A DNA stretch of 64,000 nucleotides from Bacteroides sp. CAG:545 (GTDB lineage Bacteria > Bacteroidota > Bacteroidia > Bacteroidales > UBA932): contig HF996009.1 in assembly GCA_000432515.1 (NCBI GenBank), positions 25,003 through 89,002 on the forward strand, read 5' to 3'. Of the stretch, positions 17,445-27,283 are shown in pieces. The number at the start of each line of letters is the position of its first letter. Positions within the stretch are counted from its first letter, which is position 1. The position numbers and the translations under genes were made by a program. The notes beneath the pieces were generated by a model. The model had not been told where the DNA came from, ran no database searches, and was given only the letters and a program-made list of their open reading frames with translations.

Positions 17445-19637
17445 ATGAAAAGAAATATAATCTATACAGCAGCTTGCCTCGTGGCATTTGCTTCTTGCCA
17501 GAAACAGGAAGTTGCAGAAGCACCATCACAGGTGGAGGTTGCAGTCGAATTGACGGCTTCTGCCGCTGCAGATGCGACCAAGACCGTGATGACCGAATAC
17601 AATGCACACTGGTGGTCAGTATCTGACAAAATCAGTCTGTTCTACACCGTAGAGGGCAAAACAGGTCACAGTGTGTTCACATCCAAGAATCTCATACCGG
17701 CTGCTTCTGCAAAGTTCGCCGGCAGCCTCTCTCTTCCTGCAGAAGACACGGATCTGACGACGGTTTCCGCTCTTGCAGTCTATCCGGCTACCACAGCTGA
17801 CGTTTCCGACGGGACTTCTGTCAATGTTACTGTACCATCCGTGCAGACGGCTGTCGAGGGCTCATTCATGGAAGGTGCGTATCCTGTCGTGGCCAAGACA
17901 TCTGACCTTACTGCAGCGCTTTCATTCAAGGCTGTATGCGGTGGCGTGAAAGTCTCTTTCCAGACTCCGGGCATCACCTCATTTACTTTTGACGCCAAAG
18001 AAGCCAAGATCGCCGGTATCGCGAGCGTGAAAATCGGTGAGGACGGCACTCCTGTCGCTACTCTCGGCAAAGATGCAGTGTCTAAAATCACTGTCAATGC
18101 CCCTGCAGGCGGTTTCGAGGTCGGCAAGTGGTATTACATGACTGCCCTGCCTGCTACCATTTCTGGCGGTTACAAGATAACTCTCCATGGCGGCGAGGCT
18201 GATGGTACGGAACTCGCTGGATCTTCAGACATTACCATCAAACGTTCCGTTTTTGGTGTGCTTGACAGCAAGGATGCTCCTGATAAATATGCGGACCTCA
18301 AGGCAAACCTCAAGCCGATTTCGTGGTGGGATGAGAATAAGGAAACTACATTGGACCCGAAACCAGCTTACACAGGTACAGATAGAGAGTACGACAGGAC
18401 ACAGGCAAATAAAAACAGCAATATGATTATCACCAGTGTTAAGTTTGTCTCTGACGCAAGTTATGTTTATGGGTATTTCGAAGGAACTGGAACTGATATT
18501 TCAAGGCTGAAAAATCTTGGTCTTTGGCTGGATGTTGACGGAAACCAGAAAGGTGAACAAGGTGGCGATTGGCTCTTTACTCTTTACAGGTATTATGATA
18601 AAATTGCACGTGGCTCCATCGGTGCAGATGGAAATATGGAATGGAATCCAAGTCTGTACGAGTCTCCTAAGGGGTCTTCTTGGTTTGGAAGTAAAGTTGC
18701 GACTCCATCTCAAGTTGCTTACGGAGCAGGAACTTACGAGAATTCTGTTTTCAAATATTCTGTAATTATCGACAGACGTGTGCTTGGAGTCAGAAATAAA
18801 AGTTCAATGGTTATAGGAATTAATTTCGATGACAATAAGAGTACAGGGATCGATAATTTTACAAATCCTGACCGTGGCGGATATGTCGTGCCTCTCAAGA
18901 ATTCCGATTCTGATCAGCCAGGTTTTATATCTTTACTTAAAGATTTTGATTATTGGACCAATGTTTCCGAACCGAAGTACACTAAAGATGGATTTGACAA
19001 GGGAAATTCAGTTGTGAAATTTGATTCAGATGCATCTTATGTTTATGGCTATTTTGAAGTCAATACAGATAAACTGATTTATTCTGATTATGATGCTAAG
19101 ACTAAAATCAATTTTATTCGTTTACATCCGGGAATCATAGCAAATCTCGCGATAGGAATCGATACTGATGGCATAAAGGAAGGACAGGGCCCTGGCTGGA
19201 TGTTCAGTAATAAAGGATATGATGTCGTTCTTCGTGGAAGTTCATCAAGTTATAAAATAACAGATAATAAAGGATGGGCCACTGTTGATTGGGGAGGTGT
19301 GTCAAGTTATCCTGAAAAAGATTTTGGAGACAAATTCCCGGAATATACAATCACGCCATCCATTTGGACTCCAAAAGCTTATGATATGAGTACCGCCGCA
19401 GATAATTGGGGCACAACTGCTCTTGCAAAGACAGATGGAATTGATAACCTCGCAATAGGTAAGGGTGATTGGAATAGTATCAGCAAGGTGTTCAGATACA
19501 CATTCGCTATTGACCGAGATAAGCTCGGAATCTATGGCAAAGACGAACTTGAGATAGGAGTTGCATTTAATTTCAACTATACCGGATTCGTTTGTATCCC
19601 AAGCCGTGCTGGCTTCACCATCAAACTCAACAACTAA
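17445..19637 (+). CDS. Fimbrillin-like and double CBM9-like surface lipoprotein
   Basis: A 730-residue lipoprotein (MKRNII start, Cys18 in FASCQ). Residues about 25-280 look like a fimbrillin-type sandwich (ATKTVMTE, WSVSDKISLFYT, ALAVYPATT, VCGGVKVSFQ, WYYMTALPATISGGYKITL). Two CBM9/DOMON-like domains follow: the first around DASYVYGYFEGTG and LGLWLDVDGNQKGEQGGDW, the second around DASYVYGYFEVNTD and IGIDTDGIKEGQGPGW, each closing with an (I/A)IDR and a DRGG- or SRAG-type ending. From about 18395 to 19490 the DNA is clearly more AT-rich (19 of 60 G/C in the line at 18901) than the first part (34 of 60 at 17701). The AT-rich part covers the CBM-like domains only, which suggests recombination. 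Likely a glycan-binding surface protein. Confidence 0.7.
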   Translation: MKRNIIYTAACLVAFASCQKQEVAEAPSQVEVAVELTASAAADATKTVMTEYNAHWWSVSDKISLFYTVEGKTGHSVFTSKNLIPAASAKFAGSLSLPAEDTDLTTVSALAVYPATTADVSDGTSVNVTVPSVQTAVEGSFMEGAYPVVAKTSDLTAALSFKAVCGGVKVSFQTPGITSFTFDAKEAKIAGIASVKIGEDGTPVATLGKDAVSKITVNAPAGGFEVGKWYYMTALPATISGGYKITLHGGEADGTELAGSSDITIKRSVFGVLDSKDAPDKYADLKANLKPISWWDENKETTLDPKPAYTGTDREYDRTQANKNSNMIITSVKFVSDASYVYGYFEGTGTDISRLKNLGLWLDVDGNQKGEQGGDWLFTLYRYYDKIARGSIGADGNMEWNPSLYESPKGSSWFGSKVATPSQVAYGAGTYENSVFKYSVIIDRRVLGVRNKSSMVIGINFDDNKSTGIDNFTNPDRGGYVVPLKNSDSDQPGFISLLKDFDYWTNVSEPKYTKDGFDKGNSVVKFDSDASYVYGYFEVNTDKLIYSDYDAKTKINFIRLHPGIIANLAIGIDTDGIKEGQGPGWMFSNKGYDVVLRGSSSSYKITDNKGWATVDWGGVSSYPEKDFGDKFPEYTITPSIWTPKAYDMSTAADNWGTTALAKTDGIDNLAIGKGDWNSISKVFRYTFAIDRDKLGIYGKDELEIGVAFNFNYTGFVCIPSRAGFTIKLNN

Positions 19638-19649
19638 TCACCAGAAAGC

Positions 19650-21887
19650 ATGAAGAGAAACATTATAGCGGCAGCGATGGTTTGCATCGCGCTTATGGCG
19701 GGATGTGAGAAACCGCAGGAGGAGCCGGAAAAGCCGGGCAACACGCCATTGGAGCCTGAAACGCCGGTGACTCCTGAGAAACCAGACGAGGGCGAGGCCA
19801 CATACAAGATGACCGATGTCGAACTGACAGGTGAAATCGAGGCACTTACCAAGACCACATTCTCCGACGGCAAAGTCACATGGAAAAGCGGCGACAAGAT
19901 CTCCGTATTCTATACTGCTGACAGCAAGACGGAAGTGAGCGAATTCACATCCGCAGGCGAAGGCGCGAGCGCCACATTCAAGGGCAGGATGAGCCTTCTC
20001 ATTGACCCGAAAAAGCCTACGGAAGTTCCTGCAGTGGAGAAATGGGCAGTTTATCCAGCTGCGACGGCCTCCGCATTCGACGGTGCGGCGTTCACAGTCA
20101 CAGTGCCTGAGACACAGACCGCGCAGGAAGGCTCGTTTGCAGCCGAAACCTGCTGGCCGCTCGTTGCCAAATCCGGGGACAGCTCACTCAAGTTCTCCGC
20201 AGTATGCGGCGGCGTGGCTGTCACCTTCCAGAGAGCAGGCATCACATCCTTCACTTTCAAGGCTGCCAATGGCGAGAAGATAGCCGGAAAAGCTTCCGTA
20301 GCCCTCGATGCCACAGGCAAACCTGCTGCGACCCCTGCAGAGCAGAGCGTCTCGGAGATAAAGGTCAATGCCCCTGCAGCCGGATTTGAAGTAGGCAAGA
20401 CCTATTACGTGACAGCACTTCCTGCAAACCTCGCAGGAGGCTACACCATCACCCTTTCCGATGCTGGAACCGTAGCCTGCGAGACGGCAGTGGAGATTTC
20501 ACGTGATGCTTTCACGGCAGTTACCGTTGAAGAAAAACCTCAGGAAGACCCTAATGTGAAGCTTAAGACAGCATTGAAACCGCTCTCATGGTGGGAGTCG
20601 GAGATGGCTTATCTTCCTGCCCCTTCACCGGCCTACACTGCCACGGACAAGGAATATGACAGGACACAGTGGAAACGCAACATCAGCTGTATCCGTCTCA
20701 CTTCCGACCTCGACTACATCTACGGCTATATCGAGTCCAAGGGAGACGAGGATTTGTCTATGCTGAAGAACCTCGGAATCTGGCTTGACACAGACGGAGA
20801 CCAGAGCGCAACCCAGGGCGGCGGATGGCTCTTCACCCTATACAAATTCTTCGATGTGTCAGTCTATGGCGAGGTCGGCGAAAACCTTGTGTGGACACCT
20901 GGCCTGCATAGCCAGACATCCGCAGACGGAGAGAAATATGGTGCAGAAGTGACCACAGGCTCTCCTGCAGGATATGGTGAAGGCAGTTTCTCCGCTTCTG
21001 TATTCAAATATACCTTCGTGATTGACCGTAAAGTCGTAGGACTGGCTGACGCTACCAAGACGGTGGTCGGTGTCAATTTCGACAACGGCAAAGGAATCGT
21101 CGGAGCAAACCTTACCAATCCTGACAGGGGCGGTTACAGGCTCAACCTCAAGAATGCCGATTCCCCAGCTTTCGACGAGACCGCTATCTACAGGAAGCTT
21201 CGCGGCGTAAACGACTGGGCCAATGTGGACTACACCCCGATTACAAACCCTGGCAACAACCGTGGCAACACCAAGATCAAGTTCGATTCCGACGCAGACT
21301 ATGTTTACGGTTATATCGAAGTTCCTGACACTGACAATCTCTATTTCAAGAACGGCGAGTACTATGAGTTCTGCCCTGGCTTCATCAGCAAGCTGGCCAT
21401 CGGACTCGACCTCGACGGCGTGGAGTCAGGACAGGGAATAGGCTGGCCGGTAGGCACTTGCTGGGAAACCGTCCTGAACGGAAGAATCATCTCCTGCAAA
21501 CGCCCTCTGAGCGATGAAGACAAGGCTCTCGGGTGGAAGGACAGATGGGGACATTACATCTTCCCTTCAGATTCTTTCGATCCAGAGACCAAAACCCGTC
21601 CTGCCTATACCATCACCCCTGAAACATGGAGCCCTTCCATCACGGAAGGCAAGAACGGAGGCTTCGGTGACGTCAAGGCCGGCACATCAGACTGGCAGAA
21701 CTTCGCTACCGGAAAGGGCGAATGGAAGGACAAGACTTTCCGTTACAGCTTCATCATCGAGCGTGAACGTCTCGGACTCAAGGGATTGACAGAGCTCAAG
21801 CTCGGAATATTTATGTATGAAGACGGTGTCAGCGGTTACTCCAACACCCCTGATGCAGTCGGAAGCACCATCAAACTGAACAACTAA
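19650..21887 (+). CDS. Fimbrillin-like and double CBM9-like surface lipoprotein (paralogue)
   Basis: A 745-residue paralogue of the protein encoded just upstream, with the same order: lipoprotein signal (MAGCEKPQ, Cys19), a Pro/Glu linker, a fimbrillin-like domain (ALTKTTFSDGKVTWKSGDKI, KWAVYPAAT, VCGGVAVTFQRAGITSF, YYVTALPANLAGGYTITL) and two CBM9/DOMON-like domains (DLDYIYGYIE with LGIWLDTDGDQSATQGGGW; DADYVYGYIEV with IGLDLDGVESGQGIGW). Unlike its neighbour it keeps GC-rich codons throughout, so the pair arose by duplication and then one copy was altered or replaced. It starts 12 bases after the upstream gene. Probable glycan-binding role at the surface. Confidence 0.7.
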   Translation: MKRNIIAAAMVCIALMAGCEKPQEEPEKPGNTPLEPETPVTPEKPDEGEATYKMTDVELTGEIEALTKTTFSDGKVTWKSGDKISVFYTADSKTEVSEFTSAGEGASATFKGRMSLLIDPKKPTEVPAVEKWAVYPAATASAFDGAAFTVTVPETQTAQEGSFAAETCWPLVAKSGDSSLKFSAVCGGVAVTFQRAGITSFTFKAANGEKIAGKASVALDATGKPAATPAEQSVSEIKVNAPAAGFEVGKTYYVTALPANLAGGYTITLSDAGTVACETAVEISRDAFTAVTVEEKPQEDPNVKLKTALKPLSWWESEMAYLPAPSPAYTATDKEYDRTQWKRNISCIRLTSDLDYIYGYIESKGDEDLSMLKNLGIWLDTDGDQSATQGGGWLFTLYKFFDVSVYGEVGENLVWTPGLHSQTSADGEKYGAEVTTGSPAGYGEGSFSASVFKYTFVIDRKVVGLADATKTVVGVNFDNGKGIVGANLTNPDRGGYRLNLKNADSPAFDETAIYRKLRGVNDWANVDYTPITNPGNNRGNTKIKFDSDADYVYGYIEVPDTDNLYFKNGEYYEFCPGFISKLAIGLDLDGVESGQGIGWPVGTCWETVLNGRIISCKRPLSDEDKALGWKDRWGHYIFPSDSFDPETKTRPAYTITPETWSPSITEGKNGGFGDVKAGTSDWQNFATGKGEWKDKTFRYSFIIERERLGLKGLTELKLGIFMYEDGVSGYSNTPDAVGSTIKLNN

Positions 21888-21907
21888 AGAACAGACAGGC
21901 GCATTAT

Positions 21908-24241
21908 ATGAAATTCACAAGGCTTTTATATTTGTTGGGTATCTCGCTTGTTGCGGCAGTCGGCTGCAACAGCGAGGTCTCCCTCGATTTCCATAAAGAA
22001 GGCAACTGCTGGCAGATGTCGCAGAAACAATTCGAAAGATTTGCCAAAAAACTCTCAACAGCCGATCCTGACGAAGCGTACAGACTCATTGACAGAGTCT
22101 ATACCACCGTTGACAGCCTTACTGCTGCAGAGCAGGACGGAACTTTCATCGTCTTCTCGGATGCGATGGAACAGACGTTCTATCAGGTGGATTCACCGCT
22201 CCGTGACGACGAACTCTATCTCCACATCCTCGACCGCGAAGCCCGTTGCACGTCATTGATGTCCACGGACTACAGACGTGTGGACTGGAAGAGGCATCTG
22301 CTTCAGGCCAATGCAGTGGGCAGCGAAGTGATTGACCTCCCTATAAGCGACAGCAATTGTGACGAGACATCGCTTCACCGCCTTCTGGACCGCCAGGCCG
22401 TCATTCTCATCTATGGTGAGGACTGCAAGGCCTGCACGAAACTGATGGAAGAAGCCGTGAATTCATCAGTGCTCAAAAAGGCTGCCTCAGACGACAAACT
22501 CCGTCTCATTTCTATCTATATCGGAGACAACAATGACGAGTTCGCCGCCAAGTCAGCTGTCCTGAAAGACTGGGCGAACTATATCGACTCCAGACAGCTG
22601 GTGCGTTATGAAAATGCATTCGACAGCCGTCTGGTGCCGTCCCTCTACCTCATTTCCGACAAGAAGATGGTCAAGGTAAAGGGAACATTGTCAGTGAAGG
22701 AAATCGAGAAGGCTCTTGACGCTCCTGCGATTTATTCTACCCGCATTGTCCTGAACGAGGGCGAGCAGGTATGGGGCGGACGCATTGCCGACGGCAAGTT
22801 CATGCCTTACAAGGACGGCTTTAAGACCACCTTCAGCCAGAACAGCGGAAACCAGATAATGCCGTTGCTGATAACAAGCGACGGGCGCTATGTCTGGTCT
22901 GATGCACCTTATGATTTCCATATTGACGGAAATGTGCTTACTGTGGAGAATGCGCTTGCGAAGATAGAGACCGGCATTGTCGGCAAGACTCTCGCGGACG
23001 CATACCGCTTCGGCGAGCGTGAATTTTTCCCTGCGGACGGTAAACTCCCTCCTTCGGAGTTTTTCGAATGTCCGCAGTACAATACCTGGATAGAACTACA
23101 GTACAACCAAAACCAAAAAGACGTGCTTGAATATGCACGCGGCATAATCCGTAACGGACTTCCGGCCGGCATCATCATGATTGACGACACATGGCAGGAA
23201 GACTACGGCAAATGGGTGTTTCACCCGGGGCGTTTCCCTGACCCGAAGGCCATGTCAGATGAACTTCACCGTATGGGATTCAAACTTATGCTCTGGGTGT
23301 GCCCGTTTGTCAGCATGGACCAGTATCAGATCTGGGCTGAAATCAATTCTTTCGGCGGATTTGTCGGAAAGAAAGGCGCGGGAGTCTATCCTGTGGAGTG
23401 GTGGAACGGCTATTCTGCCGAGCTCGACCTTTCCAATCCTCAGACTGTCAAGTGGTTCGACCGGCAGCTTGACAATCTCTGCAAGAACTATGGCGTAGAT
23501 GGATTCAAGTTCGATGCCGGCGACTTCAACCTCTTCCCGCAGGATTCCCGTACAATGGGCAATCTGCAGGCCTACGAGTATTGCCAGGCATTTGCTGACT
23601 ATGCCGACAAGTATCCTTACAATGAATACCGTGCCTCTTGGCGTGACGGCGGAAAGGCCATCGTACAGCGTCTTCATGACAAGGCTCACAACTGGGAAGC
23701 GGTCCAGGTCCTCATTCCTGAGATGATGGCGACCAACCTTATGGGTTACTGGTATTCCTGTCCGGATATGATCGGCGGCGGCAGCTTCGCTTCGTTCCTT
23801 CCGGGATGTCCGATAGATCAGGACCTCATCGTCCGCTCTGCACAGACTCATGCCCTGATGCCGATGATGCAGTTCTCCGTGGCTCCGTGGCGCATTCTCG
23901 ACAAGGAACATCTCGATGCAGTGCTCAAGTCGGTGAAGATCAGGGAAAAACTCCTGCCTGAAATCAAGTCTCTGATAATCAGGGCTTCCAAGACGGGTGA
24001 GCCGGTAGTGACACCTCTCGAATTCCATTTTCCTCACCAGGAACTCTCGGGCGTGAAGGACGAGTTCATGATAGGCTCTGACATCCTCGTGGCTCCGATG
24101 GTGAATCCGGGACGTGAGCGTGAAGTCATCCTTCCTGAAGGCAGATGGATTGCGGATGACGGAAAGGAATACACCGGCGGACAGACAGTCAAGATAAATG
24201 TTCCACTTGACAGAATTCCATATTTCAGACTTGCAGAATAA
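21908..24241 (+). CDS. DUF5106-thioredoxin-like domain fused to a GH31 glycosidase
   Basis: A 777-residue lipoprotein (signal ending AAVGC, Cys20). Residues about 25-145 look like DUF5106 (FYQVDSPLRDDELYLHILDRE). A thioredoxin-like fold follows, with ILIYGEDCKACTKLMEEA (Cys173 and Cys176, a CxxC) and RLVPSLYLI holding the cis-Pro position. From about residue 275 a GH31 enzyme begins: AGIIMIDDTWQEDYGKW, FKLMLWVCPFVS, the nucleophile motif DGFKFDAGD (Asp536), YRASWRDGGKAIVQRLHDK and IGSDILVAPMV. GH31 covers alpha-glucosidases, alpha-galactosidases and alpha-N-acetylgalactosaminidases; in this operon an alpha-Gal/GalNAc role is plausible but unproven. One uninterrupted frame joins both parts. 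The redox half could be active or simply structural. Confidence 0.85.
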   Translation: MKFTRLLYLLGISLVAAVGCNSEVSLDFHKEGNCWQMSQKQFERFAKKLSTADPDEAYRLIDRVYTTVDSLTAAEQDGTFIVFSDAMEQTFYQVDSPLRDDELYLHILDREARCTSLMSTDYRRVDWKRHLLQANAVGSEVIDLPISDSNCDETSLHRLLDRQAVILIYGEDCKACTKLMEEAVNSSVLKKAASDDKLRLISIYIGDNNDEFAAKSAVLKDWANYIDSRQLVRYENAFDSRLVPSLYLISDKKMVKVKGTLSVKEIEKALDAPAIYSTRIVLNEGEQVWGGRIADGKFMPYKDGFKTTFSQNSGNQIMPLLITSDGRYVWSDAPYDFHIDGNVLTVENALAKIETGIVGKTLADAYRFGEREFFPADGKLPPSEFFECPQYNTWIELQYNQNQKDVLEYARGIIRNGLPAGIIMIDDTWQEDYGKWVFHPGRFPDPKAMSDELHRMGFKLMLWVCPFVSMDQYQIWAEINSFGGFVGKKGAGVYPVEWWNGYSAELDLSNPQTVKWFDRQLDNLCKNYGVDGFKFDAGDFNLFPQDSRTMGNLQAYEYCQAFADYADKYPYNEYRASWRDGGKAIVQRLHDKAHNWEAVQVLIPEMMATNLMGYWYSCPDMIGGGSFASFLPGCPIDQDLIVRSAQTHALMPMMQFSVAPWRILDKEHLDAVLKSVKIREKLLPEIKSLIIRASKTGEPVVTPLEFHFPHQELSGVKDEFMIGSDILVAPMVNPGREREVILPEGRWIADDGKEYTGGQTVKINVPLDRIPYFRLAE

Positions 24242-24261
24242 TAATTTACAACATTGAAACA

Positions 24262-25758
24262 ATGACGAAAAGAATTTATATAGCGGCATTGCTGAGCGTG
24301 GCATTGATTTCAGGATGCCAGAAAGAAAGCGTTACTGAAGGTGACGGCACCCAGACGGGAGGCTTCGATCCGAAGGCAGGGTGGGAGATTGCCAGCGAAC
24401 TGGAGAACAAGGTGGAGAGCTTCAAGGCTCCTGAGGCGCCGTTCGAGTACACCATCACCTACGAGTACGACAAGGACGAGTTCTGCAACCCGGAGCGCGG
24501 ACCTTATGCCCCGCTTGAGTACCATTTCAAGGACGTGGCTACCAAGGGCTTCCCTAAGCCATATACGCTCGAGCGTCTCGTCTCCTGCAAGACGACCAAC
24601 TGTACGCTGCACTACCTCGGAGTATATCTCTGTGACTACCTCGAGTCCGACATTCCTCAGGAAGCTCTCGAAATTCTCCGCACCCATTTCACTCTCGAGC
24701 GTCAGGCCGGAACGAAAGTGATTCTCCGACATGCCTACTCATGGGACAACAAATGGCCTGTGCAGGAGCCTGAACTCAAATGGATAAAGCGCCATATCGA
24801 GCAGCTTTCACCTATCTGGAACGAGTTCAAGGACGTGATCTATGTTTTCCAGGGCGGATTCATCGGAGTCTATGGAGAATGGCACACGCTCACCAACATC
24901 ACCAAGGATGCACAGAAAGGCGAATTGGTGAAGTGCTATCTTGACCATACCCCGAAGGACAGGCAGATTGCCCTGCGCACCCCTGGTCACAAGAGACTCG
25001 TGATGAAGTATATCAATGACGGCCAATACTCTCTTGCCGATACGATTACGGCTGCGACCGCATTTGACGGCTCGTACAATTCCCGTCTCGGCAACCACAA
25101 TGATTGCGTGCTCGTGAATGGCAATGATGCTGGAACATTCGGCGGAACACCTGACAAGAAACTTCTCCGCACCGAGAGCAATTATGTGTCTGTCGGTGGC
25201 GAGTCCTGTTTCGTGGGCGACTACACATACTGCGACTGCGAGTATTCCAACAAGCACCTGCGCCAGTATCATTGGTCCTACCTCTCGAACCACTATGCCA
25301 TCGTGGACTATTGGAAGAACAACGGCTGCAACAAGGACCTTTCTACCCGTATCGGCTACCGTTTCGTGTTCAACGGCTCGTCCTTCTTCGGCAAATTCAC
25401 TGCCGGCGGCGACTTCCTGATGAAGATGTGTCTGACCAATTATGGCTTCGCGTCTCTTATCAATGAAAGGAAGATCGAGCTGATTCTGACCAATGACGCT
25501 GACCCTTCAGAGAAGTATGTCTTTGTCTCAGACAAGGATCCGCGTGACTGGAAAGGCTGTCATCATTACGAATGGGACGAGAAACTGACGCTTCCTGAAA
25601 CCCTGAAACCGGGTGCGAACTATACCCTCTGGCTGAACCTTCCTGACATTGCCCCGAATCTTCATGACAATCCTGCCTACAGCGTGAGGGTTGCGAGCCG
25701 TGGCGTCTGGGACGCGACTACAGGATACAACAGAATTGCAGCATTCAAGGCTGAATAA
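24262..25758 (+). CDS. DUF4874/DUF4832 lipoprotein, possible TIM-barrel glycosidase
   Basis: A 498-residue lipoprotein (ISGCQ, Cys19). The first half carries DUF4874-type features: NPERGPYAPLEYHF, TLHYLGVYLCDYLES, VILRHAYSWDN and FQGGFIGVYGEWH with Glu206. The second half is DUF4832-like: GGESCFVGDYTYCDC, GYRFVFNG, LTNYGFASLINERKIEL and LPDIAPNLHDNPAYSVRVA, ending as a beta sandwich. The barrel-like order with a conserved Glu after a hydrophobic strand looks like a glycoside hydrolase, but no activity can be read from sequence. It is about 55-60% identical by eye to the next gene product and related to the one encoded at 39017. Confidence 0.75.
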   Translation: MTKRIYIAALLSVALISGCQKESVTEGDGTQTGGFDPKAGWEIASELENKVESFKAPEAPFEYTITYEYDKDEFCNPERGPYAPLEYHFKDVATKGFPKPYTLERLVSCKTTNCTLHYLGVYLCDYLESDIPQEALEILRTHFTLERQAGTKVILRHAYSWDNKWPVQEPELKWIKRHIEQLSPIWNEFKDVIYVFQGGFIGVYGEWHTLTNITKDAQKGELVKCYLDHTPKDRQIALRTPGHKRLVMKYINDGQYSLADTITAATAFDGSYNSRLGNHNDCVLVNGNDAGTFGGTPDKKLLRTESNYVSVGGESCFVGDYTYCDCEYSNKHLRQYHWSYLSNHYAIVDYWKNNGCNKDLSTRIGYRFVFNGSSFFGKFTAGGDFLMKMCLTNYGFASLINERKIELILTNDADPSEKYVFVSDKDPRDWKGCHHYEWDEKLTLPETLKPGANYTLWLNLPDIAPNLHDNPAYSVRVASRGVWDATTGYNRIAAFKAE

Positions 25759-25761
25759 AAT

Positions 25762-27261
25762 ATGACATTGACAAATAAAATAGCGATGACGGTTCTGCTC
25801 ATCGCGCTTGCATTCACCGGCGTATCGTGTCAGAAGGACGTGAATCCTGAGAATGGGCGAGAGACCACATTGGACTTCGACCCGTTCGCAGGCTGGCGTC
25901 TTGACGAATTCGATGGGACGGTGGAGAGTTTCAAGGCTCCTAAGCCTCCGTTTGACTACACGCTGACTTATCAGTATGAGAAAGCGGAATTCTGTTCCCC
26001 TGAGAGAGGTTCCTATGAGCAGATGGAATACCATTTCAAGGACGGCAATGTCCCTCAGCCGTTCACTGTGGCACGACTCAAGACTTGCCGCAGTCTCAAC
26101 TGCACCCTGCATTATCTCGGAGTCTATTTCTGTGACTATCTGCGTTGCGACATTCCGGAAGAGGCTCTCGCCGTGCTCCGTACCCATTTCGAACGTGAAC
26201 GTGAGGCCGGATGCAAAGTCGTACTGCGCCACGCTTACTCATGGAGTGACAAGGCCGAGATGATGGAACCTGATCTTCCTCAGCTTCTCAGGCATATCCA
26301 GCAGCTCGCTCCTATCTGGGAAGAGTACAAGGATGTGATCTATGTGCTTCAGGCCGGATTTGTGGGCGTCTATGGAGAATGGCACACTACCACCAACATC
26401 AAGACGGACGAGCAGAAGGGCACCATCGTGAAAGCGCTTCTGGACAGCTTCCCGAAAGACAGGATGGTGGCAGTCCGCACTGTCGGCCAGAAACGCAGCG
26501 CCATGAGCTACATTCTCGGCCGCCAGTACAAGCTTGCCGACACCGTGAACGTCACTACCGCTTTCAATGGTGACTACGGCTCCCGCCTTACGAACCATTG
26601 CGACTGTTATTTCGTCAATTCCACGGACGGCGGAACATACGGCGGCACGCCTGACAAGAAGCTGCTCCGCACCGAGGGCAATTATACGACCATCGGTGGC
26701 GAGTCCTGCTTTCAGCGTGACTATACGTATTGCGAGTGCGGCTATGCGAACAAGCACATGCGCGATTTCCATCTTTCCTATCTCCGCATATGGAACGGTG
26801 AAATCGTGGATTACTGGAAGCAGAACAAGTGCCACACGGACCTCACCTCACGTGTCGGTTACCGTTTCGTGCTGAACGGAGCATCGTTCTTCGGACATTT
26901 CACCGCCGGGGGAGAGTTCCTGATGAAATACTGTCTGACCAACTATGGCTTCGCGTCTCTGATCAATGAACGCAAACTCGAATTCATTCTCCGCAATGAC
27001 AATGACTGGACGGAAAAATATGTCTATGTCTCGAAAAAGGACCCGCGTGACTGGAAGGGATGCAGGCATTATGAATATGATGAGACACTTGTGCTGCCGG
27101 AAGGTCTGAAAAAAGGAGAGAGCTACACGCTCTTCATAAACCTTCCCGACATTGATCCGAAACTTCATGACAATCCTGATTTCAGCGTGCGTTTCGCAAA
27201 CAAGGGCGTCTGGGACGAGGCGTTCGGCTACAACAGAGTGGCTTCATTTATAGCAGAATAA
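25762..27261 (+). CDS. DUF4874/DUF4832 lipoprotein (paralogue)
   Basis: A 499-residue lipoprotein (FTGVSCQ, Cys23) that starts 3 bases after the preceding paralogue. It keeps all shared motifs: SPERGSYEQMEYHF, TLHYLGVYFCDYLRC, VVLRHAYSWSD, LQAGFVGVYGEWH with Glu206 at the same position, GGESCFQRDYTYCEC, LTNYGFASLINERKLEF and LPDIDPKLHDNPDFSVRFA. The tandem pair probably differs in fine specificity. Its function is unknown; the GEW Glu is the best candidate catalytic residue. The SusC gene follows after 22 bases. Confidence 0.75.
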   Translation: MTLTNKIAMTVLLIALAFTGVSCQKDVNPENGRETTLDFDPFAGWRLDEFDGTVESFKAPKPPFDYTLTYQYEKAEFCSPERGSYEQMEYHFKDGNVPQPFTVARLKTCRSLNCTLHYLGVYFCDYLRCDIPEEALAVLRTHFEREREAGCKVVLRHAYSWSDKAEMMEPDLPQLLRHIQQLAPIWEEYKDVIYVLQAGFVGVYGEWHTTTNIKTDEQKGTIVKALLDSFPKDRMVAVRTVGQKRSAMSYILGRQYKLADTVNVTTAFNGDYGSRLTNHCDCYFVNSTDGGTYGGTPDKKLLRTEGNYTTIGGESCFQRDYTYCECGYANKHMRDFHLSYLRIWNGEIVDYWKQNKCHTDLTSRVGYRFVLNGASFFGHFTAGGEFLMKYCLTNYGFASLINERKLEFILRNDNDWTEKYVYVSKKDPRDWKGCRHYEYDETLVLPEGLKKGESYTLFINLPDIDPKLHDNPDFSVRFANKGVWDEAFGYNRVASFIAE

Positions 27262-27283
27262 CCATAACCAAACAAATAACTAT

